From an uncultured bacterium (GTDB lineage: Bacteria; Cyanobacteriota; Vampirovibrionia; Gastranaerophilales; Gastranaerophilaceae), in contig CASFXY010000010.1 in NCBI GenBank assembly GCA_949298805.1, forward strand, positions 1-58,054: DNA of 58,054 bases, in the 5' to 3' direction. The translations under genes and the position numbers were made by a program. Positions 44,093 through 53,155 of the stretch are shown piece by piece (the stretch's first letter is position 1; each line of letters starts with the position of its first letter). Below the pieces are notes generated by a model. It saw only the letters and a list, made by a program, of their open reading frames with translations. It searched no databases and had not been told where the DNA came from.

Positions 44093-45727
44093 TTAAGATT
44101 TTAAAAGTTCCTTTGCAAAAGAAACCGAAATATTACTTACTCCACCTGAGGCAAGAGAGGCAATTGCTTTTAATTTATCCGCCTCTGTTTCCATTTTCTT
44201 AACATGAACTTTTGTAGTTTCATCCTGACTTTTTGTCACAACAAAATGAGCATCGGCTTTTGCTGCAATAATCGGCTGATGCGTTATTGCAAAGACTTGT
44301 ATATTTTTTGACAGGTTTGAAATTGCTTGAGCAACTGCATTAGAGGCTTTTCCTGAAATTCCAGTATCAATTTCATCAAAAATTATTGAAGATACCATAT
44401 CAACGTTTGCAAAAACGGTTTTAATTGCAAGCATAACGCGCGAAATTTCACCACCTGAAGCAACTCGTGCAAGAGGTGCCAATTGAGATGAAACATTTGT
44501 TGTTATAAAAAACTCAACATCATCAATTCCTTTTGAATCAAGTTGCTTTTCTTTTACCTGAATTTCGAACTGGGCTTTTGAAAGTTCTAATTCCCTAAGC
44601 TGATTAACAATAAGTTTCGAAAGCTCTTTTGCGCATTTTTTTCTAACACTGGAAAGTTTTTCACAAAGACTTGCAACATTATCCGAAAGTTCTTTACGTT
44701 TCTGCTCAAGTTCATCAAACGACACAAAATCACCTTCAATTTCATCAAGCTGGCGCGCAAATTTTTCTCTTGCTTCAAAAATATTTCCATACTTACGTTT
44801 TAATTTTAAAATCAACGAAAGCCTTTCATTAACTTCACTCAAACGCTGAGGATTATCCTCAAGATTTTGAGAATACTCACGCAAATAATCACTACAAAAT
44901 TTTAAATTTTCACGCGCATCAATAAAAGAATTTTCTACCTCATCAAGTTTTTTATCATACTTGAGAGCACCAGAAAGTAAAGAATACATCTTGCTCAAAG
45001 CATCATTAACACCGTCATCGCCGCCCAGAGAATAATAAACACTCCAAGTTGTTTCCTTGAGAGTTTGAATATTAGACAAAATCTCAAGTTCTCTGTTTAG
45101 GTCATCTTCTTCATTTTCATATATTTGAGCAGAATCGATTTCATTAAGCTGGAATTTCAAAAAATCAATTTCTTGTTCATTTTTTGAATTATTTTCTTTT
45201 AAAGACAGGAGTTTTTTTGAAACTGCCGTTAATTCCGAATAAAACAGCGCAAAATCACTACGGTTTTTTGAAAAATCACAATCAACACTCGAGCAATAAG
45301 CATCAAGCAATTCTATATGATATTTCGGCATAACGTAAGTATAGCTTTGATTTTGAGAATGTATATCAACCAGATACTCGCGCAAATCCTTAACCGCATC
45401 AAGATTAACAAGCGCCCCGTTAATACGGCATTTTTGTGAACTTGCACCTATTTCTCTTGAAATAACCGTTTCTTCAGACAAGTCGAATTTATTCAAATTT
45501 TTTAAATCATTTTTTGAGTGCAAAAAAGTAAGCTCTATAAGCGCAGGTTTCGCTTTATCAAAAATAACATCCTTTGAAACCCTTGCCCCGAGGGCAACAT
45601 CGATGGCTTTCAGGATTATACTCTTGCCGGCACCGGTTTCGCCGGTCAAAACATTGAAACCGTTCTCAAACTCTAAAAACAGTTCGTCAATTAATATAAA
45701 ATTTTTAATTAATACAGATTTTATCAT
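44093..45727 (-). CDS. recN: DNA repair protein RecN
   Basis: A 544-residue SMC-like ATPase. N-terminal ATP site GETGAGKSIILKAI, two coiled-coil arms (about 150-370), then the signature VASGGEISRVMLAIK and Walker B IIFDEIDTGISGKA. It binds and tethers broken DNA ends. It is the last gene of the run rpsU-yajQ-nadK-recN and overlaps nadK by one base (TAATG). Confidence 0.95.
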   Translation of the reverse strand: MIKSVLIKNFILIDELFLEFENGFNVLTGETGAGKSIILKAIDVALGARVSKDVIFDKAKPALIELTFLHSKNDLKNLNKFDLSEETVISREIGASSQKCRINGALVNLDAVKDLREYLVDIHSQNQSYTYVMPKYHIELLDAYCSSVDCDFSKNRSDFALFYSELTAVSKKLLSLKENNSKNEQEIDFLKFQLNEIDSAQIYENEEDDLNRELEILSNIQTLKETTWSVYYSLGGDDGVNDALSKMYSLLSGALKYDKKLDEVENSFIDARENLKFCSDYLREYSQNLEDNPQRLSEVNERLSLILKLKRKYGNIFEAREKFARQLDEIEGDFVSFDELEQKRKELSDNVASLCEKLSSVRKKCAKELSKLIVNQLRELELSKAQFEIQVKEKQLDSKGIDDVEFFITTNVSSQLAPLARVASGGEISRVMLAIKTVFANVDMVSSIIFDEIDTGISGKASNAVAQAISNLSKNIQVFAITHQPIIAAKADAHFVVTKSQDETTKVHVKKMETEADKLKAIASLASGGVSNISVSFAKELLKS

Positions 45728-46530
45728 TATTTATTCGGCGCCATACCCCAGTGCAATTTTTCACGCAAAACGTCGTAAAAATGAGAACCATCACTGTTTA
45801 ATAATAATAATTTTGCATATTTATTATTTTTTTCTACACAAATTTCATTTTTAATAATTTTTGCATCTTGCCCATCAGCCGTAATTTGGAAATCTTTTGG
45901 CGCATCTGGCGTTGTTATTTTAATATATTCATCCGAAGGTATAACTATAGGTCTTGCGTTTAATGTATGCGGGCAAATAGGAACAATCACGAAAGATTCA
46001 ATATTTGGTGAAATAATTGGACCGCCCGCAGAGAGCGCATAAGCCGTAGAACCTGTAGGTGTAGATATTATAAGTCCGTCAGCAAGATATGAGCACAATT
46101 TAATACCGTTTATATATAAATTCAATGTAGATGTACGAGAAAAAGTTGCACCTCTTATTACCATATCATTCAGGGCAACCGCACCTGTAGTTGCACATCT
46201 TAGCATTATTCTATTTTCAATTCTAAAATCGCCGGACTTGATTTTATTTACTACCATATCAATTTCATTTGGCATGGCCTGTGCCAAAAAGCCAAGTCTA
46301 CCCATGTTAAATCCAAAAATGGGGACATCTTGCAAGCTATATTTTCTTGCACATTTTAAAAGCGTGCCATCTCCACCGACAACTATTACAAAACTTGCGT
46401 TGTCCGGCATTTTATCAAGAGGATAAAATGCCGCATTATCAAATTTTTGCGCGATGACCTTTGCTAAATGGCAGGCACCTTCAATATCCGAATTATAAAT
46501 TACGGCTGTTTTATTTAAACTTAATTCCAT
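45727..46530 (-). CDS. nadK: NAD kinase
   Basis: A 267-residue kinase making NADP from NAD. VVVGGDGTLLKCAR is the signature, and GFNMGRLGFLAQ and TPTGSTAYALSAGGP follow. The length is normal. It is one base from yajQ and overlaps recN, a common cyanobacterial and Gram-positive arrangement. Confidence 0.96.
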   Translation of the reverse strand: MELSLNKTAVIYNSDIEGACHLAKVIAQKFDNAAFYPLDKMPDNASFVIVVGGDGTLLKCARKYSLQDVPIFGFNMGRLGFLAQAMPNEIDMVVNKIKSGDFRIENRIMLRCATTGAVALNDMVIRGATFSRTSTLNLYINGIKLCSYLADGLIISTPTGSTAYALSAGGPIISPNIESFVIVPICPHTLNARPIVIPSDEYIKITTPDAPKDFQITADGQDAKIIKNEICVEKNNKYAKLLLLNSDGSHFYDVLREKLHWGMAPNK

Positions 46531-46531
46531 A

Positions 46532-47032
46532 TTACCTATAGTTTGTAAACTGCAACGGTATATTAAAACTTTCTTCTTTTTCTTTTAAAAGCTTGATAAC
46601 ATCTTGTAAATCGTCTTTGCTTTTACCACTGACACGAACCTGCTCGCCTTGAATTGAAGCTTGAACTTTTAGTTTTGAATCTTTAATTGCAGCTGTAATT
46701 TTTTTTGCAAGCTCTTGCGAAAGACCTTTTTTAAGATTAAATACCTGCCTGATATTGCCACCCAAAGCAGACTCAGGAGTTTGCGGATCAAGGATTTTTA
46801 TACTGAGATTTCTTTTAACCATTTTACTTTGCAAAATATCCAAAATGTTTCTGAGTTTTAAATCATCTGCAGTAGTAATTGTGATTGATTTATCAGAATC
46901 AATTACAACATCAGAGTTTGAACCCTTTAAATCAAACCGCGAATTTATTTCACGTTTTGTTTGGTCAACCGCGTTTACAAGTTCTTGTCTGTCAAATTCG
47001 GATACAACATCAAAACTGCAATCTTTTGCCAT
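46532..47032 (-). CDS. yajQ: YajQ family nucleotide-binding protein
   Basis: A 166-residue protein of UPF0234. It opens AKDCSFDVVSEFDRQELVNA and keeps SRFDLKGS and VSGKSKDDLQDVI. YajQ proteins have two ferredoxin-like domains; some bind cyclic di-GMP, and others are linked to RNA binding. Its ribosome site AAGGGGTG lies in the tail of the rpsU terminator. Confidence 0.93.
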   Translation of the reverse strand: MAKDCSFDVVSEFDRQELVNAVDQTKREINSRFDLKGSNSDVVIDSDKSITITTADDLKLRNILDILQSKMVKRNLSIKILDPQTPESALGGNIRQVFNLKKGLSQELAKKITAAIKDSKLKVQASIQGEQVRVSGKSKDDLQDVIKLLKEKEESFNIPLQFTNYR

Positions 47033-47042
47033 TTTACACCCC

Positions 47043-47070
47043 TTTTTAAAAAGGGGGAAATTAATCCCCC
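47043..47070 (-). terminator. rpsU terminator overlapping the yajQ ribosome site region
   Basis: GGGGGA and TCCCCC (47053-47070, read on the minus strand) form a stem with TTAATT loop, followed by a T-run (47048-47052). It would end rpsU transcripts, while read-through would supply yajQ. Confidence 0.8.
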
Positions 47071-47076
47071 AAAAAA

Positions 47077-47250
47077 TTAAACTCTTCTTTTGCGCGCAGC
47101 TTCAGATTTACGCTTTCTTTTAACCGAAGGTTTTTCATACCTTTCTCTGCGTTTGATTTCAGATAAAATTCCTGCTTTTTGAATTTTTTTCTTAAATCTT
47201 TTAAGAGCGCTTTCAATACTTTCATTCTCGCGAACTCTTACTTCAGGCAT
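47077..47250 (-). CDS. rpsU: 30S ribosomal protein S21
   Basis: A 57-residue protein beginning [20 protein letters not shown] and ending with the basic [13 protein letters not shown] tail. It binds 16S rRNA near the anti-Shine-Dalgarno. The ATG at 47250 follows a perfect GGAGGTGA; a longer frame to 47334 lacks a ribosome site. It is 84 bases downstream of rseP and followed by its own terminator. Confidence 0.96.
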   Translation of the reverse strand: MPEVRVRENESIESALKRFKKKIQKAGILSEIKRRERYEKPSVKRKRKSEAARKRRV

Positions 47251-47334
47251 ATTTTCACCTCCTTTTCGACTTAAAATCAGATTATGGCTTAAATGATAAC
47301 ACGCACAATAATACTCGTCAAGTGTAAATAGCAA

Positions 47335-48708
47335 CTACAGCTGTTTTGTCACAAGAGCAAAAATATCGTTAAAGACAACATAAATCATAAGGAGGATTAA
47401 AAGCATAAAGAATACTCTTGAAATACCTTCCACGATTTTTTCATCCAATTCTCTGCCTACAAGCTTTTCTAATGCAAGAAACATTAAATGCCCACCATCG
47501 AGCGCAGGGATTGGCAAAAGATTTATAATTGCAAGATCAATACTTATAATTGCACTGAGCAAAAGACCTTTCAGCATTCCGGAATTTTCAATTATATCAC
47601 CGCCTACTTTTGTAATTGCAACTATTCCATGCATATCGCTAAGCGGGATTTTTCCGCTAACAAGTTGCCATAAGCCTAAAAGCATTAGCTTTGTATTTAC
47701 AACAAGATAATCCCAAGAGTGAGTAATAACATCCAGAGGAGTTTTTACCGGAACAAAAATTTCGCTGACTTCAAGTTTAACACCCAAAAGCCCATCTTTT
47801 GAGGTTTTTAAATTATTAAAGACAAGTTTTTTATTATCCCTTAAAACAGTAATACTAATCGGCTTATAGCTATCAGACAATGCGTATGCAATATCCCTTA
47901 ATTCATAATTTTTATCAGCAATAAAAGAGTTCTTACCCTCAAGTGTGCGAGATAAATTTTTTTGTTCCTTTGTCAATTCAATTTCGTTGGTTTTATATTT
48001 CTCAATCCCCAATAGAACATTATCGGAAACTTTCAGTTGTGCCTCAGGTGTCATTTTCGGAAGCATAACTCTATCGCCAGTTTTTACAACATCTGAAATA
48101 TTAGGATTAAGTTTTTTTAAATCATTAATTTTTTTCTGCGCAATATCTTCACTTATAAAACCGTCAAAGAATTTACTTTTTTGAACAAGAAAAATAAATT
48201 GATATGAATTAATAATGTCCGAACCGTTTACATTTAAAATTCTATCACCTTTTTTAAGTCCGGAGTCTGCAACATTTGATTTAACTTCCGGCGCAAAATC
48301 ATTAACATAAACATCATATTTGCTGCTTGGCAATTTGTGGTAATATGCCGCACAGAACATTACAAGGAAAAGAGCAAAAACAACATTTGCAAATACACCT
48401 GCAGATACCACAACAGCTTTTTGCCAAGGTTTTTTATTTTTAAACCTTTTTGGCGAGTCAAGCGGCAAGTCTTTTACATCTTCATTATCCTCATCATCAT
48501 CAGGAAAAGAAACATAGCCGCCCAACAGAAAAGCATGAATTGTAATTTTTGTATCGCCACACTTTGTTTCATACAAAACAGGACCAATCGGCAAGCCAAT
48601 ACCAAAATGCGAAACTTGAATACCAAATGCTCTTGCCGCAAGGTAATGACCTAATTCATGTACCAACACAAGTAAACTTATTAAGATGAGCATTATTATA
48701 ATATTCAT
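47335..48708 (-). CDS. rseP: RseP-type site-2 protease (M50)
   Basis: A 457-residue intramembrane zinc protease. HELGH (17-21) and LDGGH (403-407) form the active site; helices lie at the N-terminus, about 98-120 and near the C-terminus. The PDZ domain (about 133-320) is split by an insertion of about 100 residues (180-280) with a piece like half a LysM domain, LKKLNPNISDVVKTGDRVML. Relatives have no such insertion. It would cleave anti-sigma factors or other single-span proteins. It starts 6 bases after the upstream coiled-coil gene. Confidence 0.9.
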   Translation of the reverse strand: MNIIIMLILISLLVLVHELGHYLAARAFGIQVSHFGIGLPIGPVLYETKCGDTKITIHAFLLGGYVSFPDDDEDNEDVKDLPLDSPKRFKNKKPWQKAVVVSAGVFANVVFALFLVMFCAAYYHKLPSSKYDVYVNDFAPEVKSNVADSGLKKGDRILNVNGSDIINSYQFIFLVQKSKFFDGFISEDIAQKKINDLKKLNPNISDVVKTGDRVMLPKMTPEAQLKVSDNVLLGIEKYKTNEIELTKEQKNLSRTLEGKNSFIADKNYELRDIAYALSDSYKPISITVLRDNKKLVFNNLKTSKDGLLGVKLEVSEIFVPVKTPLDVITHSWDYLVVNTKLMLLGLWQLVSGKIPLSDMHGIVAITKVGGDIIENSGMLKGLLLSAIISIDLAIINLLPIPALDGGHLMFLALEKLVGRELDEKIVEGISRVFFMLLILLMIYVVFNDIFALVTKQL

Positions 48709-48714
48709 AGTCTA

Positions 48715-49818
48715 CTATCTTTTCTTGGGCTTCTTTCTCACAAACCTGTAAAAACCGAAAAATGTCGGTTTATATGAATTTAAATTTTTGTTTGATTCAA
48801 CAAGCAAAAGTTTTAATTTCTTATTTTGTTCTTCCATGGCAGCAAGTTTTTGTTCTAAAATTTGAGATTTTTTTTCTGCCTGAATAAGCTTCGTACTGTT
48901 TCTATCCTCGTTTGAAAGCACGGTAGAAACCTGCTTAGCAATTTTTTTAGCAATTGCCCGTGCTATCATATTCAATGTTTTTTCTGAAATATCAAATTTA
49001 AAAGCATTTTCGGATTTTGGCGGAGTAACATCAATATTCTTTTTGGCAAGCTCATTTACAATATAGCTCTGAAATTTTTCTTGCGCCTGGATTGAATCCG
49101 ACAAAAGTCCGATATCATCGAAGTCATCCTCATTATCATCAGCAGAAGACATGACTTTGTTCAATTCATTGTTTATTTCGCCTAATTTAACGTCTTGGGT
49201 TGTTTCAAGATGAATTTCAGTCTGCTTGGCATTACTCTCTGTTGTACCCCAATAGTTTTCCTGCGTTTGAGAAGAAGTGCCATTTATATTATTATCAAAT
49301 TTTAATGTTTCATTAACCTGAGAAACAACATCACTTGTGTGTTTATCCGAATCTGAATCAATTATTTCCAAGTCTTCTTTGTTTTCATCCGATGTCAAAT
49401 CGGCAGAAACATCATCCCAACGATACCATTTAATATTTTCGAGTGACTTTTTTTTGTCATCATTTTCCGTATTGTTTTTAATGCTTTCACCCAAAGGCGT
49501 ATTGTCAACAGAAGAAACATTAGCTTGAGCGGGAATTTGCGAAAGATTATCGGACCCTTTATCAAAATAGCTTTGTTGATGTGGTAAATCAGAAACAGGT
49601 TCTTGCACAGGCGGTGTAACAGGTTGCCTTTTTAAAACATTGCTCACTAATATTTCATAAGCACTTTTGTCAAAAAATTCATTACCGTCATCATCTTCAA
49701 AAATAGCTTCAATTTTATATTTTTCAATAAAAGAATTTAAGGTTAAATAGTCCACAAAAAAACCATCTTGTGCAAGCTTTTGTAATATATCGTTTTTACT
49801 GTAGACTTTCGTTTCCAT
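48715..49818 (-). CDS. Low-complexity protein with N-terminal wHTH-like region and coiled coil
   Basis: A 367-residue protein of unknown function. Residues 1-60 (VYSKNDILQKLAQDGFFVDY...) look like a small helical DNA-binding or MerR-like fold. A long Gln/Asp/Ser-rich disordered stretch (about 65-260) and a C-terminal coiled coil (about 310-345) follow, ending in a basic tail (RKKPKKR). It could bind DNA or act as a scaffold. It is one cluster with rseP on the minus strand. No clear ribosome site exists. Confidence 0.5.
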   Translation of the reverse strand: METKVYSKNDILQKLAQDGFFVDYLTLNSFIEKYKIEAIFEDDDGNEFFDKSAYEILVSNVLKRQPVTPPVQEPVSDLPHQQSYFDKGSDNLSQIPAQANVSSVDNTPLGESIKNNTENDDKKKSLENIKWYRWDDVSADLTSDENKEDLEIIDSDSDKHTSDVVSQVNETLKFDNNINGTSSQTQENYWGTTESNAKQTEIHLETTQDVKLGEINNELNKVMSSADDNEDDFDDIGLLSDSIQAQEKFQSYIVNELAKKNIDVTPPKSENAFKFDISEKTLNMIARAIAKKIAKQVSTVLSNEDRNSTKLIQAEKKSQILEQKLAAMEEQNKKLKLLLVESNKNLNSYKPTFFGFYRFVRKKPKKR

Positions 49819-49883
49819 TTTTAACCGTAATACTAACTCATATATTATATATTAAACCTGTATTCAAGACAACAGGATGTTTT

Positions 49884-49910
49884 TAAAAAAATGCCTCAAT
49901 GTTGCGAGGC
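49884..49910 (-). terminator. Terminator of the AMIN-like gene
   Basis: On the minus strand GCCTC pairs with GAGGC (49893-49910) around GCAACATT, followed by a run of seven T. It lies just after the stop of the gene at 49943. Confidence 0.75.
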
Positions 49911-49942
49911 TATTGGTTGAGTATTATTTTATCAATAAATTT

Positions 49943-51079
49943 CTATACAGCTGTTTTTCTTTTGCTGTTAATTCCTGCTCTTAATCCTTGTGCAAGGTCT
50001 TTCCTTCCGCTTTGTTCATATATTTTCGTAACAGATTCGAGAAATTTTATACTTTCAACACTTGCACTTTGTTTTGGCGCATTAGAAACCGAATTATTTG
50101 CACTCTGCACCCTTGAAACAAAATCAGGCGAAGATTTTTGAGCTCTCTTTTGATACGTAACAGTCTGCACAGGTCTGTTAGGAGTAGATTTTGATACATA
50201 AGGATTTTTTTGTGCATTCTGATAAGCATTAAGCGCATAATTTTGTTTTATAGGATTTTTTTGCATTTGTGTGCGCAGTTTTTGGTTTTGATACGGATTT
50301 TGTGCAAACCTTAAAGAATTAGTCTGGGCACTCCTTGAAACAGAAGTTGTATTTTTTTGCGTTTTGTAGACAATATCAAGACCTTGTTCGTCTGAATATT
50401 CCTTGTCGTTTTTATAAGCAGAACTTAAACCTATAAGAGGTTCTTCCTGCAATTTAACTTTTGCAAAAACTTTTTTGGAAACTAATATGCAAGTTGCAAG
50501 AAGAATTATACATACAACAAGTGTCATATCAGACTTTTCGCCAAAAATTCCAAAGAAGGATGATAATAAGTGTTCAGGGTTAAAAGAATTGTCATCCCAA
50601 TCAATATTCTCATCCGTAATTTCATTAAAATCGTTTGTAGGTCTATATTCTCTAATTGGTCTGTTTAAAACTATTTGATTTGAGGTGTTCGAGCCTGTAA
50701 TTTGCTTTGTTTCAAATACAATTTTCGTATTTGATGTATCTGTACCGTTTACATATATTCTCACTTTGCTGTTTTCAAGCTGTTGAACAATAAGTGCATC
50801 AATACCCGACACATTATCATAAATAGTATCGATATTATCGACAGTTAACGCGTTTTTTAAATCAAAATAAATACTGTCTGATGTTTCTGCTTTTTGCTTG
50901 TACTCGACGGGCTTGTCGGCTTTTATTGTTAATTGATAAGCACCGTTTAAGTCTTTAGGCTTTGAAATTGCAACAGAAGTTATTAAACTTTCTTGCGCAA
51001 CCGAAGCCAAACACAAAAACATAAAAGCACAAATGGTTAAAAATATTTTTTTAATATCGAACACACATGTCCATTGCAT
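49943..51079 (-). CDS. AMIN-like exported or membrane-anchored protein
   Basis: A 378-residue protein. A signal peptide (about 8-28, ends LASVAQE) is followed by a beta-rich domain resembling AMIN (VAISKPKDLNGAYQLTIKAD, then IYFDLKNA), which in other proteins binds envelope glycans. A membrane helix (MTLVVCIILLATCILV) near residue 180 and a long Gln/Asn-rich cytoplasmic tail follow. The start at 51079 is chosen as ATG; a TTG at 51088 closer to GGGAGAG is possible. Function in the envelope is inferred. Confidence 0.55.
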   Translation of the reverse strand: MQWTCVFDIKKIFLTICAFMFLCLASVAQESLITSVAISKPKDLNGAYQLTIKADKPVEYKQKAETSDSIYFDLKNALTVDNIDTIYDNVSGIDALIVQQLENSKVRIYVNGTDTSNTKIVFETKQITGSNTSNQIVLNRPIREYRPTNDFNEITDENIDWDDNSFNPEHLLSSFFGIFGEKSDMTLVVCIILLATCILVSKKVFAKVKLQEEPLIGLSSAYKNDKEYSDEQGLDIVYKTQKNTTSVSRSAQTNSLRFAQNPYQNQKLRTQMQKNPIKQNYALNAYQNAQKNPYVSKSTPNRPVQTVTYQKRAQKSSPDFVSRVQSANNSVSNAPKQSASVESIKFLESVTKIYEQSGRKDLAQGLRAGINSKRKTAV

Positions 51080-51196
51080 AATACTCAAATACTCTCCCTA
51101 ATCAAATGATAAAGTTTATATTAAAACATTAACTTTTTTTCCAAAGAGTATCATCAATCCGCAGATGTAAAATACAACTCAATCTAAAGATTGATT

Positions 51197-51667
51197 TTAT
51201 TTTAAATTCGATATTAAATTTGCCATTTCAATAGCAGCTTTTGCAGCGTCAGCACCCTTGTTGCCCGCTTTTGTTCCTGCTCTTTCAATTGCTTGTTCTA
51301 TATTATCGGTTGTAAGAACCCCGAATATAACCGGTATACCTTCTGAAAGCGAAACAGAAGCAACACCTTTGGATACTTCAGCGCAAACGTAATCGTAATG
51401 AGTAGTAGAACCTTTGATAACAGCACCCAAAGTGACAATTGCGGCATATTTTTTTGTCTGAGCTGCTTTTTTTGCCATCAAGGGAATTTCAAAAGCACCC
51501 GGGACCCATACAACATCAACATTATTTTCATTAGCGCCGAGTCTGACAAAAGAATCAATTGCACCGGAAAGAAGTTTTGAACCGATAAACTCATTAAAAC
51601 GCGATACGATAATACAAAATCTATCTGTTGAACTTGCGTATAAATTACCTTCAATTACATTTGGCAT
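51197..51667 (-). CDS. ribH: 6,7-dimethyl-8-ribityllumazine synthase
   Basis: A 156-residue enzyme for the second-last step of riboflavin synthesis. [26 protein letters not shown] and [15 protein letters not shown] with the catalytic His are typical. It forms a capsid-like or pentameric shell. AAGGGGA precedes the ATG. No other rib gene lies nearby. Confidence 0.95.
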   Translation of the reverse strand: MPNVIEGNLYASSTDRFCIIVSRFNEFIGSKLLSGAIDSFVRLGANENNVDVVWVPGAFEIPLMAKKAAQTKKYAAIVTLGAVIKGSTTHYDYVCAEVSKGVASVSLSEGIPVIFGVLTTDNIEQAIERAGTKAGNKGADAAKAAIEMANLISNLK

Positions 51668-51724
51668 AAATATCCCCTTAAATCATTACAGAAGGATATT
51701 AACACAAAAATAAATTAACATAAA

Positions 51725-51751
51725 GAAAAAGGCTTTTGAAATCAAAAGCCT
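51725..51751 (-). terminator. Orphan rho-independent terminator
   Basis: A 10-bp perfect stem with AA loop and a TTTTTC tail on the minus strand, upstream of ribH. Confidence 0.8.
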
Positions 51752-51840
51752 CTCGGAATACTTGTTTTAGTAATTCCTCGTGTGTGAAGTGAAGGTTAGT
51801 GTGTGTTGGTTAGAAAGTATATTTTTTACGTTTGTTATAT
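51725..51840 (-). ncRNA. Candidate small RNA ending in a strong terminator
   Basis: On the minus strand a stem of AGGCTTTTGA with TCAAAAGCCT (51730-51751) and a T-run form a good terminator, yet no gene lies upstream of it on that strand before 52247, whose gene runs the other way. Just before it, GGAATTAC and GTATTCC can pair. The 5' end is not defined. It may instead stop antisense transcription. Confidence 0.35.
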
Positions 51841-52167
51841 CTTAGTTATCACTTACATATATATAAAGTATTTCAAAATTAAAAAATTGCGCGTTTATTT
51901 TTTTTATTTACAAAAATTAATATTTGAAGAAAATCTGCCCCTGCTATATGTTTTTAAAATATAAAAATATTAAGAAATATTAAAAATATTTTATTTTTAA
52001 AAGTTTATCTTAATTTTTCTTAACAAAGGGCTTGTTATTTTTTTAGTCAAGTGATATATTTAGTATATACGTTATATATCGTTAGTGCTTTTTATACGGT
52101 CATTGTTATTAGCGAAACATAATATTCGCAACTTTTGTTATATCTTATAAAATTTTGTTCGCTCGAA

Positions 52168-52183
52168 GTGCCACAAATGGCAC
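52168..52183. repeat. GTGCCA hairpin upstream of the sigma gene
   Basis: GTGCCA (52168-52173) and TGGCAC (52178-52183) pair around CAAA, about 70 bases before the start. It is G+C-richer than its surroundings and might be an operator. Confidence 0.4.
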
Positions 52184-52255
52184 AGCGTGGCTTGGAAAAA
52201 TTACACTGTTAATGTCAAAAATTATGGTTAGAAAATATTTTAGGAGATGTCTTTT

Positions 52256-53155
52256 ATGAAAAATTCGCTTAACAACAAAAATTATTTTAACTGCGCAAAA
52301 ATCATTAATTTTGATGATAGCTTAGGGGATTATGTAAGAAAAATATCCAAATATCCGATTTTAAGCGCAAACGAGGAAAAAGAACTCGCACAAAAAGCAG
52401 CAGAAGGTAATTCTGAAGCAAAGAAAAAACTTGTACAATCAAATTTAAGGCTTGTTTTTAATGTAGCCAAAAAATCCATTCATACAACTACTTTGAGTTT
52501 ATGCGACCTTATACAAGAAGGAAACATGGGGCTTATGGTTGCAGCAGACAAATTTAACTGGAAATTAGGATACAAATTTTCGACTTATGCAACTTGGTGG
52601 ATTAAACAAGCAATGTTTAAAGCAATTTCAGAGCAATCATATTCAATGAAAATTCCTGTCTACATTCAAGAAACATTATCGAGATACAAAAAAGCAAAAA
52701 CAAGCTTGGAACAAAAATACGGTTGCAATGTAAAAAGTTCGCAAGTTGCAGAAAAAATAGGATACAGTGAAGAAAAAATTGACCTGTTTTTAAATGCGTT
52801 CAATAAAGCATTGTCGCTTGAAACAGGATTTGAAGTACAAAATGATTCAAAAGGTGCACGCGAGATGAGCCTAAGTGAAATAATAGAAGATGAAAAACAA
52901 AATGTAGAAAAATATGTTTTGGATGAACAACTAAAGCGAGATATCAATTGTGCGCTCGAGTGTTTAAAAACAAGAGAGAAAGAGGTGCTTACAATGCGCT
53001 TTGGTCTGGGTGAAAGCACAAGAAAAACTCTCGAAGAAATCGGCAATATTTATGGTGTTACAAAGGAATGCATAAGACAAATTGAAAAACGTGCAATATC
53101 AAAAATGCATTCAACTAAAATTTGCAGAGATATATTAATAAGTTACGTTATTTAA
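52256..53155 (+). CDS. Alternative sigma-70 factor (group 2-like)
   Basis: A 299-residue sigma factor that directs RNA polymerase. Region 1.2 (DSLGDYVRKISKYPILSANE), region 2 (DLIQEGNMGLMVAADKF then YKFSTYATWWIKQAM), region 3 and region 4 (TLEEIGNIYGVTKECIRQIE) are all present, but region 1.1 is missing. It is thus probably a non-essential group 2 sigma as in cyanobacteria. The ATG at 52256 is 9 bases from AGGAG; the ATG at 52247 directly abuts it. Its end overlaps bioC by 8 bases. Confidence 0.9.
   Translation: MKNSLNNKNYFNCAKIINFDDSLGDYVRKISKYPILSANEEKELAQKAAEGNSEAKKKLVQSNLRLVFNVAKKSIHTTTLSLCDLIQEGNMGLMVAADKFNWKLGYKFSTYATWWIKQAMFKAISEQSYSMKIPVYIQETLSRYKKAKTSLEQKYGCNVKSSQVAEKIGYSEEKIDLFLNAFNKALSLETGFEVQNDSKGAREMSLSEIIEDEKQNVEKYVLDEQLKRDINCALECLKTREKEVLTMRFGLGESTRKTLEEIGNIYGVTKECIRQIEKRAISKMHSTKICRDILISYVI

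Larger units (their letters stand above)
51668..52255. other. Long regulatory gap between ribH and the sigma factor
   Basis: No protein gene is seen in these 588 bases. It holds a minus-strand terminator with a possible small RNA at its right (51725-51840), the direct repeats TTTGTTATATCTTA (51831-51844 and 52134-52147) and TGGTTAGAAA (51807-51816 and 52225-52234), very AT-rich sequence at 51880-52020, and a hairpin at 52168-52183 before the sigma gene. The length and structure suggest controlled expression of the sigma factor. Confidence 0.6.

Noticed and set aside
51179-51194. Terminator after ribH
   Set aside because: TCAATCT and AGATTGA form a short stem, but no T-tract follows on the minus strand.
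51725-51840. The candidate small RNA as Yfr1 of cyanobacteria
   Set aside because: Yfr1 has a conserved ACUCCUCACAC core. Here only a looser CUUCACACAC is found, so I do not assign it.
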